Assembly (NCBI GenBank): GCA_024698705.1
Contig: JAILQX010000044.1
Span: 1-64,000, forward strand
Direction: 5' to 3'
From: Lachnospiraceae bacterium
Lineage (GTDB): Bacteria; Bacillota; Clostridia; Lachnospirales; Lachnospiraceae
DNA length: 64,000 nucleotides
The translations under genes were made by a program, and so were the position numbers. Below the pieces are notes generated by a model. It did no database searches and had not been told where the DNA came from. It saw only the letters and a program-made list of their open reading frames with translations. Shown in pieces: positions 36,052 to 45,411 of the stretch. The first letter of the stretch is position 1. Every line of letters starts with the position of its first letter.

Positions 36052-36471
36052 ATGAGCAAGGTTGCAATAGTATACTGGAGCGGCACAGGTAATACGGCCG
36101 CAATGGCAGGATATGTAAATATGGGTGTTGAGGCCGCAGGCGGACAGGGTGAAGTCATGGAATGTAATTCATTTTCAGCTGCAAAGATAGCCGATTATGA
36201 TGCCATCGCTTTCGGATGTCCGGCTATGGGAGATGAGGTTCTGGAGGAAACGGAATTTGAACCCATGTTTAATGAATGTATAGGAAACTTAAGCGGTAAG
36301 AAAGTAGCGCTTTTCGGTTCTTACGGCTGGGGTACCGGTGCGTGGATGGAAGACTGGGAGCAGAAGACAAGATCGGCAGGAGCCAATGTTACAGGCATCT
36401 GTATCTGCAACGGTGCACCCGATGAGGAGGCAGCCGATAATTTGAAGGCACTCGGTGGAGGACTTGTATAA
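36052..36471 (+). CDS. Flavodoxin
   Basis: 139 residues. S-G-T-G-N-T at 10-15 binds the FMN phosphate; Y-G-W-G near 105-108 and the Trp/Tyr pair stack the isoalloxazine. It is a short-chain flavodoxin, a one-electron carrier that replaces ferredoxin when iron is short. Two operator-like palindromes in its leader fit iron-type control. GGGAGGAG gives the start. It is monocistronic, with its own terminator. Confidence 0.93.
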   Translation: MSKVAIVYWSGTGNTAAMAGYVNMGVEAAGGQGEVMECNSFSAAKIADYDAIAFGCPAMGDEVLEETEFEPMFNECIGNLSGKKVALFGSYGWGTGAWMEDWEQKTRSAGANVTGICICNGAPDEEAADNLKALGGGLV

Positions 36472-36506
36472 ACAGGATGTTCCTATAAGTTATATATTCA
36501 TTGGCG

Positions 36507-36540
36507 AAGGCTTTGTATCGACGGATACAGAGTCTTTGTT
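36507..36540 (+). terminator. Terminator after flavodoxin
   Basis: Eleven-pair stem GGCTTTGTATC / GATACAGAGTC with loop GACG and a T-rich tail (two G-U pairs). Confidence 0.75.
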
Positions 36541-36660
36541 CGTTTTATTGGTTCTTTTGTGCACTTGAGGTTTAAATCCCCTCGTGATAAAATTTTATTG
36601 GATATGCCGAAAGGCATATGCTTCCGCAAAACTGAGAAACAGTTATAAAGGGGAATGATG

Positions 36661-38538
36661 ATGAAAAGGACCAAGTTTAATATTTTCCTGATGCTTTTTA
36701 TGTTGTCGATAAGCATATTGTTCACGGCATGCAATAAGTCCGAAGACGTATCGTACGACGAAGAAGTGGAAGAAGAAAAGGTTAAAAAGAAGAAAAAGGA
36801 CAAGGATAAAGATAAAGAGGATGACAAGGATGATGATAAGGGCAAAGATGCCGAGATTACGGCAACCGTAGCTCTTGGCAATGATGAGGAGATCATGGCC
36901 TTCCTCGAAGGGAAATGGGAACTTGTCGATACCGATACTGATAAATCGTTTGCCTCATTATCATTTGATGAAAACGGTAACTGCACTTTTGAAAAAGACG
37001 GTGTTGATGCGACCTGCGAAGGTAATATCAGCTTCGGCTATCTTTATGCACACAAGGGTGAACGGCCGGATTATTTTGAACTGAGCATAGAAGATATACC
37101 TGACGGTTTTTCGGGAAGCGGCAATTATATCGCTCCCGAAAGTGATACACTGGGCGGCTCATTTTACATAGGCAGAGGCGCCACGGAGGATTATCTCTAT
37201 CTGTTTTATACGGGGAACGGTGACAGCTATATAGGTTCTATCATGTTTAACAGCGCAGATGATCCGGATTATATGAATTCGAAGACGACCTGGGTGCTCA
37301 GAAGAGAGCATGAGGAATTCGAGATCGACGATTCGGACATGGGCGGCGCTTTCTTCGGTTTTATCTGGCAGAGTGATGATGACGGAACATTGTATGTTCA
37401 GAAGATGATGCCGCACAATTTTGATACCTATGATGAATACACCTTAAGAAAATTTGTCGGCTGCTATTTTGATGAATTCGATGATATATGCATTCGGAAA
37501 TATACGGTCGCTGCGGGTACCGATCTGTCACTTGTAAGAGAAGATGATCTTAAAAAGGATTACCCTCTTGTAATGTACGGTTTCGCAGCCGATGAAAATG
37601 GCGTGATTACCGGGCTGTCAGAGACGGATAAGTCCTATGGCGGTTTGTATGATGCGGGTGAAAGAGAACCCGAGTTCTCTTATGACGGGCTTAATTTCAG
37701 ATACAACGGTTCGGTATATGATATCAGCTATCAGGACTGCGGAGCCAATGCAATCACGGATTGCACGCAGGTTGGTAACAGGATAGTTGTCGAAGGACAT
37801 ATCAATCCCCACAACAGCGCGTACCTCATATTCAATACGGATCTGGGTGATTTTGAAAAGGTAATATACGGAACAAACTTTATCTGGAAGGACAATGATA
37901 TCAGCACAGCTGTCTATGCACAGTACAATCAGATATACAATTACAAGGGCAATCTGATCGGCATCGTTAGCGGAGAGGAGATAACGGAACTCTCCTTTGA
38001 AGATAACGGTACGGACATAAAAGCCGAATATTACGGAAAAGATAACGAAACGCTTTATTCCGAGGAATTCGAGATCGAAGAAAACAATGACAGCCTGATG
38101 TACAGATATTATGACTACAGGAACCGCCCGACGCTTTTAAGATGGAAAGAATTTGTCAAAGAAGCCGATGACAACGCTGTCATGTTTATAATGATAAATC
38201 CACCGCAGGAGATACAGGACAGGGTATGGAACGAGAGAGTCATAGATGAAAATGCTCTTGATATGTTATACATCGTTCCTCTTTGCGATGATCTGACGGT
38301 AAGTGTGGAAAGCGGTGAACTGACTCAGAATGCCGCCGGAGATTTCGAATGGACCACAAAGAGCGAAGGCGAGAAGGCTACCTACCAAAAAGGGGATGTG
38401 GTCTCTTATCATATAAATGTACCCGAAGGCATGCCCGAAAGAAGCATAAAATTTGAGCATGACGGTAAGAGCGGTTACTATATTGTCCAGCCGATCAGCG
38501 GAAAGAGCGATATAAACTGTATATTTGTATCAGAATGA
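36661..38538 (+). CDS. Large lipoprotein with Lys/Asp linker, paralogue 1
   Basis: About 625 residues. Three ATG codons in a row; the third (36661) has the best spacing from AAAGGGG. A lipoprotein signal ends L-F-T-A-C (lipid-Cys 24). Residues about 35-65 are almost only Lys, Asp and Glu, a flexible spacer. The rest is a globular extracytoplasmic domain that opens with a lipocalin-like W-E-L-V-D-T strand pattern; I recognise no enzyme motif. The next gene encodes a protein of the same plan and matching segments (F-L-E-G-K-W / F-L-N-G-D-W, N-Y-K-G-N / N-Y-K-G-D), so they are tandem duplicates. Confidence 0.75.
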   Translation: MKRTKFNIFLMLFMLSISILFTACNKSEDVSYDEEVEEEKVKKKKKDKDKDKEDDKDDDKGKDAEITATVALGNDEEIMAFLEGKWELVDTDTDKSFASLSFDENGNCTFEKDGVDATCEGNISFGYLYAHKGERPDYFELSIEDIPDGFSGSGNYIAPESDTLGGSFYIGRGATEDYLYLFYTGNGDSYIGSIMFNSADDPDYMNSKTTWVLRREHEEFEIDDSDMGGAFFGFIWQSDDDGTLYVQKMMPHNFDTYDEYTLRKFVGCYFDEFDDICIRKYTVAAGTDLSLVREDDLKKDYPLVMYGFAADENGVITGLSETDKSYGGLYDAGEREPEFSYDGLNFRYNGSVYDISYQDCGANAITDCTQVGNRIVVEGHINPHNSAYLIFNTDLGDFEKVIYGTNFIWKDNDISTAVYAQYNQIYNYKGNLIGIVSGEEITELSFEDNGTDIKAEYYGKDNETLYSEEFEIEENNDSLMYRYYDYRNRPTLLRWKEFVKEADDNAVMFIMINPPQEIQDRVWNERVIDENALDMLYIVPLCDDLTVSVESGELTQNAAGDFEWTTKSEGEKATYQKGDVVSYHINVPEGMPERSIKFEHDGKSGYYIVQPISGKSDINCIFVSE

Positions 38539-38557
38539 TGTGAGTTTGAGGAGAATC

Positions 38558-40474
38558 ATGAAGCTTAAGAGTTTAAGGATCGTTATGTCGGTTTTTACTT
38601 TTGCCATGGCTGTTTCACTGTCAGGGTGTGTCCTGACCGAGGTCGCTGACAGAGGTGACAAAGTGGAAGACACGGAGGAAGAACCGGAAGAAAAGCCTGA
38701 AAAGGAAAGTAAGAAGGAAAAGAAAAAAGACAAGGACAAAGATAAAGAGAAGGATACCGATAAGGAAAAGGAACCGAAGGAAGAAAAGAACGATGACGAA
38801 AGCGAAAAACTAAGGGTTTATCTCGGTACAAAAAATGATATCCTGGAATTCCTTAACGGCGACTGGTATCTGATGGATACCGAAACAGGTGAGGATTATG
38901 CGAAGCTTTCATTTGGGACCGACGGAAGCTGCTCATTTGAAAGACTCTATGACAAACAGAGCTGTAACGGAAATATCACGTTTTCTTCCACCTATACGGA
39001 CGAAGCATACGGAGCGGACACCTGTACCGTAACATTTAAGGATATACCTTCGGATTATAAGATCAAGGCGGATTTTGACGTATATCTGCCAACGGAAGAT
39101 TCATTTGATGCTCTGTTCACCGTGGGAAGGGCTGCGGGCGAGGACTGCATGAGCCTTGAATTTTTAGGCAATGATATCACATTTGTAAGTCAGTTCATGT
39201 TCAGCAATTATTTCTACGATGACGGTGTCGAACACGGAAGCGATACGGGTTGCTTCCTTCACAGGGAAAATGACATTAAGAGCGTGAAGGGAAGGGATGA
39301 TTCCGATAAGACCTTCTACGGTTTCCTTTGGGACAGATCTGAAGGGGACAGACTGGGAATCCAGAAGATGATCGTATCCTCTCAGGAGGACTATGATGAA
39401 TATACGAACCGTAAGTTTGAATCGGCTTCATTTGTTGAAGATGACAATATCGGCATAGTCGAATATGAGTGTACGGCAAGTGTAAATACCGACAGCATAT
39501 TTGCAAATGATGTATTCGAAGCAAAGAAGCCTCTGAGGGTCTATGAATTTGCCACGGACAGCGACGGAAAGATCAAAGAGATAAAGGAACTTGAAAGATC
39601 GTATTACGGGCTGTATGAGCTGAGGGATCTGGAACCGGAATTATCATTTAACGGTATGACGGTCAACTATAACGGTGCGGTCTATGACCTGTCTGAGGCT
39701 GAGGTCGCGGGCAATGCGATAATGTCCTGTGAGGTTGTGGGCAACAGGTTTGTTGTAGAGGACCATGTCAATCCTCATGTGGGCGTTTATCACGTCTACA
39801 ACATGGATGTCGGAGACTGGGAAACGGATCTGGTCGGAGCGGGTCTTACATGGTTAAATGATGATATCACGACTGTAGTCTATTCGGCATACAACGAAAT
39901 ATATAACTACAAGGGTGATGTGATCGGATATCTTGACGGTGATGAGATATGCGAACTTAAGCTGAGTGCCGACGGCACAAGCGTTCAGGCGGAATGTTTT
40001 GACGGTACCAAAGGCGAGTTCGAACTGCCCGGTGACATGGATACTCCAATGTACAGGTATTATGATTACATCAACAGGCCAAATGCGTCGACATGGAATG
40101 AGTTCATTAAATATGCACCTGACAATGCTTGTCTGTTCATGATCATGAATCCTCCGGAGTTCATACTTGACTGTTTCTTGGATAAAGAAGTGATTGACAA
40201 GTCTTCGTCGGATAATGTGATCGCCGTCGGAATAAAGGATAATACGACAGTCAGAGCCGAGACCGGAACCTATAGTTCGGACAACAAGTGGAAGACAAAG
40301 AAGAAGGGAACCGATTTCAAACTGCGTAAGGGACAGAACAAAACCTTTACGGTAAAGATAAGCGAAGGCATTCCGGACAGATGCATGTATGTGAAGACCG
40401 ATACGGATGAGATGTACTATCCAATACGTCTCATCACAGGGCAGTTTGACGTGAATTGTGTATTTGTATATTGA
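38558..40474 (+). CDS. Large lipoprotein with Lys/Asp linker, paralogue 2
   Basis: 638 residues from ATG 38558 with TGAGGAG upstream. Lipobox S-L-S-G-C (Cys 24), then a charged spacer of Glu/Lys/Asp repeats, then a domain parallel to paralogue 1 along its length (for example R-Y-Y-D-Y-I-N-R-P versus R-Y-Y-D-Y-R-N-R-P and F-M-I-M-N-P-P versus F-I-M-I-N-P-P). Cell-surface, function unknown. The two genes are 19 bases apart and surely one transcript. Confidence 0.75.
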   Translation: MKLKSLRIVMSVFTFAMAVSLSGCVLTEVADRGDKVEDTEEEPEEKPEKESKKEKKKDKDKDKEKDTDKEKEPKEEKNDDESEKLRVYLGTKNDILEFLNGDWYLMDTETGEDYAKLSFGTDGSCSFERLYDKQSCNGNITFSSTYTDEAYGADTCTVTFKDIPSDYKIKADFDVYLPTEDSFDALFTVGRAAGEDCMSLEFLGNDITFVSQFMFSNYFYDDGVEHGSDTGCFLHRENDIKSVKGRDDSDKTFYGFLWDRSEGDRLGIQKMIVSSQEDYDEYTNRKFESASFVEDDNIGIVEYECTASVNTDSIFANDVFEAKKPLRVYEFATDSDGKIKEIKELERSYYGLYELRDLEPELSFNGMTVNYNGAVYDLSEAEVAGNAIMSCEVVGNRFVVEDHVNPHVGVYHVYNMDVGDWETDLVGAGLTWLNDDITTVVYSAYNEIYNYKGDVIGYLDGDEICELKLSADGTSVQAECFDGTKGEFELPGDMDTPMYRYYDYINRPNASTWNEFIKYAPDNACLFMIMNPPEFILDCFLDKEVIDKSSSDNVIAVGIKDNTTVRAETGTYSSDNKWKTKKKGTDFKLRKGQNKTFTVKISEGIPDRCMYVKTDTDEMYYPIRLITGQFDVNCVFVY

Positions 40475-40537
40475 CTATAGCCGGAAATAAGATATCTTGA
40501 ATGATCAGCTGTTTTTTTGTATACTGTTCGTAACGGT

Positions 40538-40566
40538 CGGCAGAAGCCGGCGCCCGGCAGAAGCCG
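40538..40566 (+). repeat. Duplicated 12-base hairpin in the leader upstream of larE
   Basis: CGGCAGAAGCCG occurs at 40538-40549 and 40555-40566 (17-base period); each can fold into a 4-pair stem with an AGAA loop. CAGAAG recurs twice more at 40622 and 40643. Confidence 0.6.
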
Positions 40567-40625
40567 ATATGTAGCAGTAAACTAAGATAAGCAGAAAGTT
40601 TGTTAATAATATATAAATGGTCAGA

Positions 40626-40670
40626 AGACTGTTATTGTTTGTCAGAAGATAAACGATAACGGTCTTTTTT
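40626..40670 (+). terminator. Terminator (possible attenuator) ending 5-11 bases before the larE start
   Basis: 15-pair stem AGACTGTTATTGTTT / AAACGATAACGGTCT (two G-U pairs), loop GTCAGAAGAT, then five more T. The ATG of larE is at 40676 or 40682, so no promoter fits between; transcription of larE must pass it. Confidence 0.8.
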
Positions 40671-40681
40671 ACGGTATGCAT

Positions 40682-41428
40682 ATGGGATTAAGGGATTTTT
40701 TTGAGAAGAACGATGTAGTGGCACTTGCATTTTCGGGAGGGGTGGATTCGTCTTATCTGCTTTATGCGGCGCACAAATATGCGAAACGGGTCTGTGCCTA
40801 CTACGTGAAATCCGAGTTTCAGCCTCAGTTTGAACTGGATGATGCAAAGAAACTGGCTGAGCAGCTGGGAGCCGATATAAAAGTCATAAATCTGAGTGTC
40901 CTTGGTTTTGATGAGGTAACTGCCAATCCGTATAATAGATGTTATTTCTGCAAGAGAAGGATCATGTCGAGCATTATGGAGGCCGCAAAAGCCGATGGAT
41001 TTGAGGTGCTGATAGAAGGGACCAATGCTTCGGATGAGGTGTCGGACAGGCCCGGAATGAAGGCACTCACAGAACTTAAGATACTTTCGCCGCTGAGAGA
41101 CTGCGGCATCACAAAGGATCGGGTGAGGGAACTTTCGAAAGAGGCAGGATTGTTCACATGGGAAAAACCGAGTTATGCGTGCCTTGCAACGCGTATCGCA
41201 CAGGGTGTACATATAACCGGCGAAGCATTGAGCATTACCGAACAGGCTGAAGGAGAACTAATGAGGATGGGATTCAGCGATTTCAGGATAAGAATGGTCG
41301 GAAAGAGTGCAAAGATACAGGTGAACGGGGCACAGTTCGATAAGCTCATCGCCGAAAGGGAAGCGGTGTGCAAGGCTCTGAAAAAATATTATGACAGTGT
41401 GATGCTTGATCTGGAGACAAGAGGATGA
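40682..41428 (+). CDS. larE: ATP-dependent sacrificial sulfur transferase LarE
   Basis: About 248 residues (M-G-L-R-D-F-F start at 40682; an ATG two codons earlier is equally possible, neither has a ribosome site). PP-loop S-G-G-V-D-S-S near 18-24, N-R-C-Y-F-C-K near 85-91, and K-P-S-Y-A-C-L-A-T-R with the Cys equivalent to the sulfur-donating Cys of Lactobacillus plantarum LarE. LarE supplies the two sulfurs of the nickel-pincer nucleotide (NPN) cofactor after LarB carboxylates and hydrolyses NaAD. It overlaps larB by ATGA. Confidence 0.93.
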   Translation: MGLRDFFEKNDVVALAFSGGVDSSYLLYAAHKYAKRVCAYYVKSEFQPQFELDDAKKLAEQLGADIKVINLSVLGFDEVTANPYNRCYFCKRRIMSSIMEAAKADGFEVLIEGTNASDEVSDRPGMKALTELKILSPLRDCGITKDRVRELSKEAGLFTWEKPSYACLATRIAQGVHITGEALSITEQAEGELMRMGFSDFRIRMVGKSAKIQVNGAQFDKLIAEREAVCKALKKYYDSVMLDLETRG

Positions 41429-42198
41429 GCGAGGATCTTAGAGAAATACTTAAAAAAGTCCAAAGCGGTGAGATGAGTGTGGATGATGCCGTTTTGAGTA
41501 TAAAAAAGGCTCCGTTTGAGGATATTGATTTTGCCAAGATCGATATGCACAGAAAGATCAGACAGGGTGCTGCGGAAGTTATATACGGTGCGGGAAAAAC
41601 GCCCGAACAGATAGTGAGTATAGCCGATGCCATGAGGAAAAACGGACAGGAGCAGATACTGATCACAAGGCTTTCAAAGGATGCCGCAGATATCGTATCA
41701 AAGTTCCATGAACTTACTTACAATGAGATGGCGCGGATAGGTATCATAGGCAACATTCCGGTTTCCGACGGCAACGGAAAGGTTGTGATCGCAACAGGCG
41801 GAACGAGCGATATGCCTGTTGCCGAAGAAGCGGCTCTTACCGCTGAATTCATGGGAAATGAAGTGGTCAGGCTCTACGATGTCGGCGTATCGGGATTGCA
41901 CAGACTGCTTTCTCACATGGATGATATCATGAGTGCCAATGTCATTATCGCGATCGCGGGAATGGAAGGTGCGCTGGCGAGTGTTATAGGAGGACTTGCG
42001 GACTGTCCCGTCATAGCCGTACCGACAAGCGTGGGTTACGGTTCGGCATTCGAAGGTCTTGCGGCTCTTTTGTCCATGCTCAATTCATGTGCAAGTTCGG
42101 TATCGGTGGTAAATATAGACAACGGATTCGGTGCGGGCTTCATAGCAAACAGGATCAATCACATGGCAGTCGCTGACAACGATTACAAAGAAAGGTAA
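41425..42198 (+). CDS. larB: NaAD carboxylase/hydrolase LarB (pyridinium-3,5-biscarboxylate synthase)
   Basis: 257 residues. The C-terminal part has the AIR-carboxylase-like (PurE-like) motifs G-G-T-S-D-M-P-V-A-E-E, R-L-Y-D-V-G-V-S-G-L-H-R and P-T-S-V-G-Y-G that define LarB. It makes pyridinium-3,5-biscarboxylic acid mononucleotide from nicotinic acid adenine dinucleotide and CO2. Overlaps larE by four bases, and larC starts five bases after its stop. Confidence 0.95.
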   Translation: MSEDLREILKKVQSGEMSVDDAVLSIKKAPFEDIDFAKIDMHRKIRQGAAEVIYGAGKTPEQIVSIADAMRKNGQEQILITRLSKDAADIVSKFHELTYNEMARIGIIGNIPVSDGNGKVVIATGGTSDMPVAEEAALTAEFMGNEVVRLYDVGVSGLHRLLSHMDDIMSANVIIAIAGMEGALASVIGGLADCPVIAVPTSVGYGSAFEGLAALLSMLNSCASSVSVVNIDNGFGAGFIANRINHMAVADNDYKER

Positions 42199-42203
42199 AG
42201 ATT

Positions 42204-43526
42204 ATGAAAAGACTCTATCTTGATTGCGGTATGGGTGCTGCAGGCGATATGCTCACCGCCGCTTTGCTCGAACTCGTCGATGATAAAGAGGGTTTTGTCG
42301 AAAGATTGAATTCACTCGGCATTCCCGATGTAACATATATCAGCGAGACTGCGGAAAAATGCGGTATAACCGGAACACATATGAAAGTCATGGTTCATGG
42401 GGAAGAAGAGGAAAGCCATGATGACCATCACCACGATCATGAGCATCATGACCACGAAGATCATCACCATGACCACGAACACAGCCATGAGCATGACCAC
42501 GACCATGAGCACGAAGAGCACCACCATGACAATGGTCACGAAGATCATCACCATGATCACGAACATGGCCACGATCATCATCATTCACACAGCAGTATGC
42601 ATGATATAGAGCATATAGTGAGGGAACATCTGGATATACCGGATAAGGTCAAGGATGATGTGATGGCGGTATATAAACTGATCGCTGAAGCAGAAAGTCA
42701 TGTACATAACAGACCTGTCGATGAGATACATTTTCACGAGGTGGGTTCAAAGGACGCGATAGCCGATGTTGTTGCGGTATGTATGCTGATCAATGAACTC
42801 GGTGTCGATGAAATCACGGCTTCTCCCGTTCATGTGGGAAGCGGACATGTACACTGTGCACACGGCGTTTTGCCGGTTCCGGCGCCTGCGACAGCCTATA
42901 TCCTTAAGGATATACCGATATACTCGGAGCATATCAGAGGTGAACTGTGTACCCCTACGGGAGCAGCGCTTTTGAAGCATTTTGTGAAAAACTACGGAGA
43001 TATGCCGCTCATGCGTGTGACTCGCATAGGTTACGGTATGGGAAAGAAAGACTTTGAGAGAGCCAATCTTGTCAGAGCGATATTGGGTGAGAGTGAGAAT
43101 GCCGGTGATGTTGTTTATGAACTCAATTGCAACATCGATGACATGACAGGCGAAAAGATAGGCTTCGCGATGGAGAGACTGTTTGAAGCGGGAGCGCTGG
43201 ATGTATATACGATCCCGGTAAATATGAAGAAGAACCGTCCGGGAATCCTGTTAAAGGTTTTGTGCAACGAGCGGCAAAAGGAGAAGATCATAGAAAATAT
43301 CTTCCGATACACCTCGACACTCGGCATAAGAGAGCAGAAGATACATAGGCATATCCTAGAGCGCAGGATCGAGACAGTAAATACAAAATACGGTGATGTG
43401 CGCGTGAAGGTATCCGAAGGATACGGTGTAAAAAGATGCAAACCCGAATATGAGGATCTTGCAGATATAGCCAAAAACAAAAAGATTTCCATCGATGAGG
43501 TGGAACGTTTGATAGATCTCAGATAA
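42204..43526 (+). CDS. larC: Nickel insertion protein LarC, single open frame with His-rich insert
   Basis: 440 residues. Full LarC in one frame: N-terminal Y-L-D-C-G-M-G-A-A-G-D-M-L and C-terminal N-C-N-I-D-D-M-T-G-E-K. In L. plantarum the gene is split into larC1 and larC2 joined by frameshifting; here no frameshift is needed. Residues about 65-133 are a His/Asp/Glu run with roughly 34 histidines, likely a nickel store. LarC is the CTP-dependent cyclometallase that puts nickel into the pincer cofactor. Followed by nickel-transporter genes. Confidence 0.95.
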   Translation: MKRLYLDCGMGAAGDMLTAALLELVDDKEGFVERLNSLGIPDVTYISETAEKCGITGTHMKVMVHGEEEESHDDHHHDHEHHDHEDHHHDHEHSHEHDHDHEHEEHHHDNGHEDHHHDHEHGHDHHHSHSSMHDIEHIVREHLDIPDKVKDDVMAVYKLIAEAESHVHNRPVDEIHFHEVGSKDAIADVVAVCMLINELGVDEITASPVHVGSGHVHCAHGVLPVPAPATAYILKDIPIYSEHIRGELCTPTGAALLKHFVKNYGDMPLMRVTRIGYGMGKKDFERANLVRAILGESENAGDVVYELNCNIDDMTGEKIGFAMERLFEAGALDVYTIPVNMKKNRPGILLKVLCNERQKEKIIENIFRYTSTLGIREQKIHRHILERRIETVNTKYGDVRVKVSEGYGVKRCKPEYEDLADIAKNKKISIDEVERLIDLR

Positions 43527-43552
43527 AACACATCAGAAAGAGAGGACAACGC

Positions 43553-44611
43553 ATGCATATGGCAGACGCGCTGTTAGCTCCGGCCGTGGCAGCAACAATG
43601 TACGTTGCAAGCGGTACCGCAACCGGAGTTTCGGCATTTCAACTGAGAAAAGATGAAAACACACAGAAGTTACCTACTATGGCTGTAACGGCCGCCCTGG
43701 TATTTGCGGGGCAGATGATCAATTACACCGTACCCGGAACGGGTTCTTCGGGACATTTGTGCGGAGGCATGATGCTTTCGGCACTTCTGGGACCGCAGGC
43801 AGGTTTCCTTTCAATGGTCGTGATACTGACGATCCAATGTCTGTTCTTTGCCGACGGAGGCCTGATGGCTCTGGGAGCGAATTGCTGGAATATGGCATTT
43901 TACGGGTGCTTTGTCGGGTATTTCCTGATATGGCGGCCGATAATGCACAGCAATATGTTCTCAAAGATGGAAGCAAAGGCGGCCACTGGATTAAAGATAA
44001 TGATCGCATCCATCGTGGGATGCGTTGTAACATTGCAGCTAGGAGCATTTTCGGTGGTACTTGAAACGAGCGTATCGGGAATAACGGATCTGCCTTTTGG
44101 TGCATTTGTTGCTCTTATGCAGCCCATCCATCTGGCAATAGGTCTTGTTGAGGGACTTATAACAAGCGCGGTACTTATATTTGTATATGAGGCCAGACCC
44201 GAGCTTCTGCAGGAAATAGATGTGAATAAGATCGGCATCAATGCTAGATCTTCGCTTAAGACGACGATCATTATAATCGCGTGTGTGGCAGCTGTTGTCG
44301 GCGGCGGACTTTCACTTCTTGCAAGTTCAAATCCGGACGGCCTGGAGTGGGCTCTTTTCGGCAATGAGGAGGAGGGCTACAGTGCAAATATGGCGCTGGA
44401 TGAAGACAATTTCGGTATAGCGAGCAGTGTAGCGTATTCGGCGGCCGGTGTTCAGGAGAAGACTTCGTTCCTGCCGGATTATGCATTTTCAAACAGTGAC
44501 AGTGCCGTGGGTACGACGGTTTCCGGTATCGTAGGTTCGGCAATGGTCGCAAGCGTTGCACTTTTTATATGCTTTGCCGGAAGATTTTTCAGAGTTAAGA
44601 AACAACAATAA
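43553..44611 (+). CDS. ECF nickel/cobalt transporter, fused CbiM-CbiN-like subunit
   Basis: 352 residues. M-H-M-A-D-A at the very start is the metal-binding N-terminus of CbiM/NikM (the His is residue 2, so the ATG at 43553 must be used). About seven helices; then a C-terminal domain with P-D-G-L-E at 261-265, the PF13190 (NikN/PDGLE) signature. The fused M-N layout is usual for nickel-type ECF systems and agrees with the lar operon. It sits in the membrane with CbiQ and CbiO. Confidence 0.92.
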   Translation: MHMADALLAPAVAATMYVASGTATGVSAFQLRKDENTQKLPTMAVTAALVFAGQMINYTVPGTGSSGHLCGGMMLSALLGPQAGFLSMVVILTIQCLFFADGGLMALGANCWNMAFYGCFVGYFLIWRPIMHSNMFSKMEAKAATGLKIMIASIVGCVVTLQLGAFSVVLETSVSGITDLPFGAFVALMQPIHLAIGLVEGLITSAVLIFVYEARPELLQEIDVNKIGINARSSLKTTIIIIACVAAVVGGGLSLLASSNPDGLEWALFGNEEEGYSANMALDEDNFGIASSVAYSAAGVQEKTSFLPDYAFSNSDSAVGTTVSGIVGSAMVASVALFICFAGRFFRVKKQQ

Positions 44612-44613
44612 TT

Positions 44614-45411
44614 ATGGCAAGTATCGAAACGGCAGCAAGAGAGTTCAGGGAAATGGATGATCTGGCATCTATGAAGTCGCCCATGCACGACCTGCACCCT
44701 TTGAGCAAACTGATAACTGTAATTGCATATATCGTGATAACGGTTTCATTTGACAGATATGCATTGAGCGGGATAGTGATAATGGTATTATTTCCCATTA
44801 TAACGTTTCAGGTGGCAGGGATAAATGTCAGTACCTGTTTTCACAAGCTGAGCTTCGTATTGCCGCTTGTCTGTGCGGTCGGGCTGTTCAATCCAATATT
44901 TGACCGCAGGCCGATGCTGGAGATCGGTGCGTTAACGGTCAGCTATGGCTGGGTTTCCATGCTAACGCTCATGTTAAAGGGCATCTTTTGTCTGATGGCG
45001 TCATTTATATTTGTGGCGACCACGGGAATTGACAGTATATGCGCGGCCTTGCGGAAGATCCATGCACCGCGCATGGCGGTCACGCTTTTGATGCTTACAT
45101 ACAGATATGTGGCTGTCATGATCGATGAGGTCGGGATAATGAACAATGCCTATAAGCTGCGTTCCAACAACCAGTCGGGGATACACGTCAGTGCGTGGGG
45201 ATCGTTCCTCGGCCAGCTGCTTTTAAGGAGCATGGATAAAGCGGGGGAAATATATGACAGTATGCAGCTAAGGGGCTTTAACGGCAATTTTGGATTTGCC
45301 GGGGAGAGAAGGGCAAAAGCGGGAGATGTTTTATTTGTACTCATGAGCATATGCCTGTTTATGGCCTGCAGATGCGTAAATATAGCCGAAATACTTGGAC
45401 GGATCCTATGA
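44614..45411 (+). CDS. cbiQ: ECF transporter transmembrane protein CbiQ
   Basis: 265 residues, five to six helices with the CbiQ pattern (D-P-R/L-L-x-K-L early as H-P-L-S-K-L, and A-x-x-x-R-G as L-R-G-F-N late). It couples the ATPase to the substrate subunit. Starts 2 bases after the CbiM stop and overlaps cbiO by ATGA. Confidence 0.92.
   Translation: MASIETAAREFREMDDLASMKSPMHDLHPLSKLITVIAYIVITVSFDRYALSGIVIMVLFPIITFQVAGINVSTCFHKLSFVLPLVCAVGLFNPIFDRRPMLEIGALTVSYGWVSMLTLMLKGIFCLMASFIFVATTGIDSICAALRKIHAPRMAVTLLMLTYRYVAVMIDEVGIMNNAYKLRSNNQSGIHVSAWGSFLGQLLLRSMDKAGEIYDSMQLRGFNGNFGFAGERRAKAGDVLFVLMSICLFMACRCVNIAEILGRIL

Noticed and set aside
42312-42590. Antisense and alternative-frame open frames in the larC His-rich region
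   Set aside because: Low-complexity shadows of GAC/CAC/CAT codons; no ribosome sites.
42204-43526. Programmed frameshift in larC
   Set aside because: A single frame reads through from start to stop with both LarC domains.
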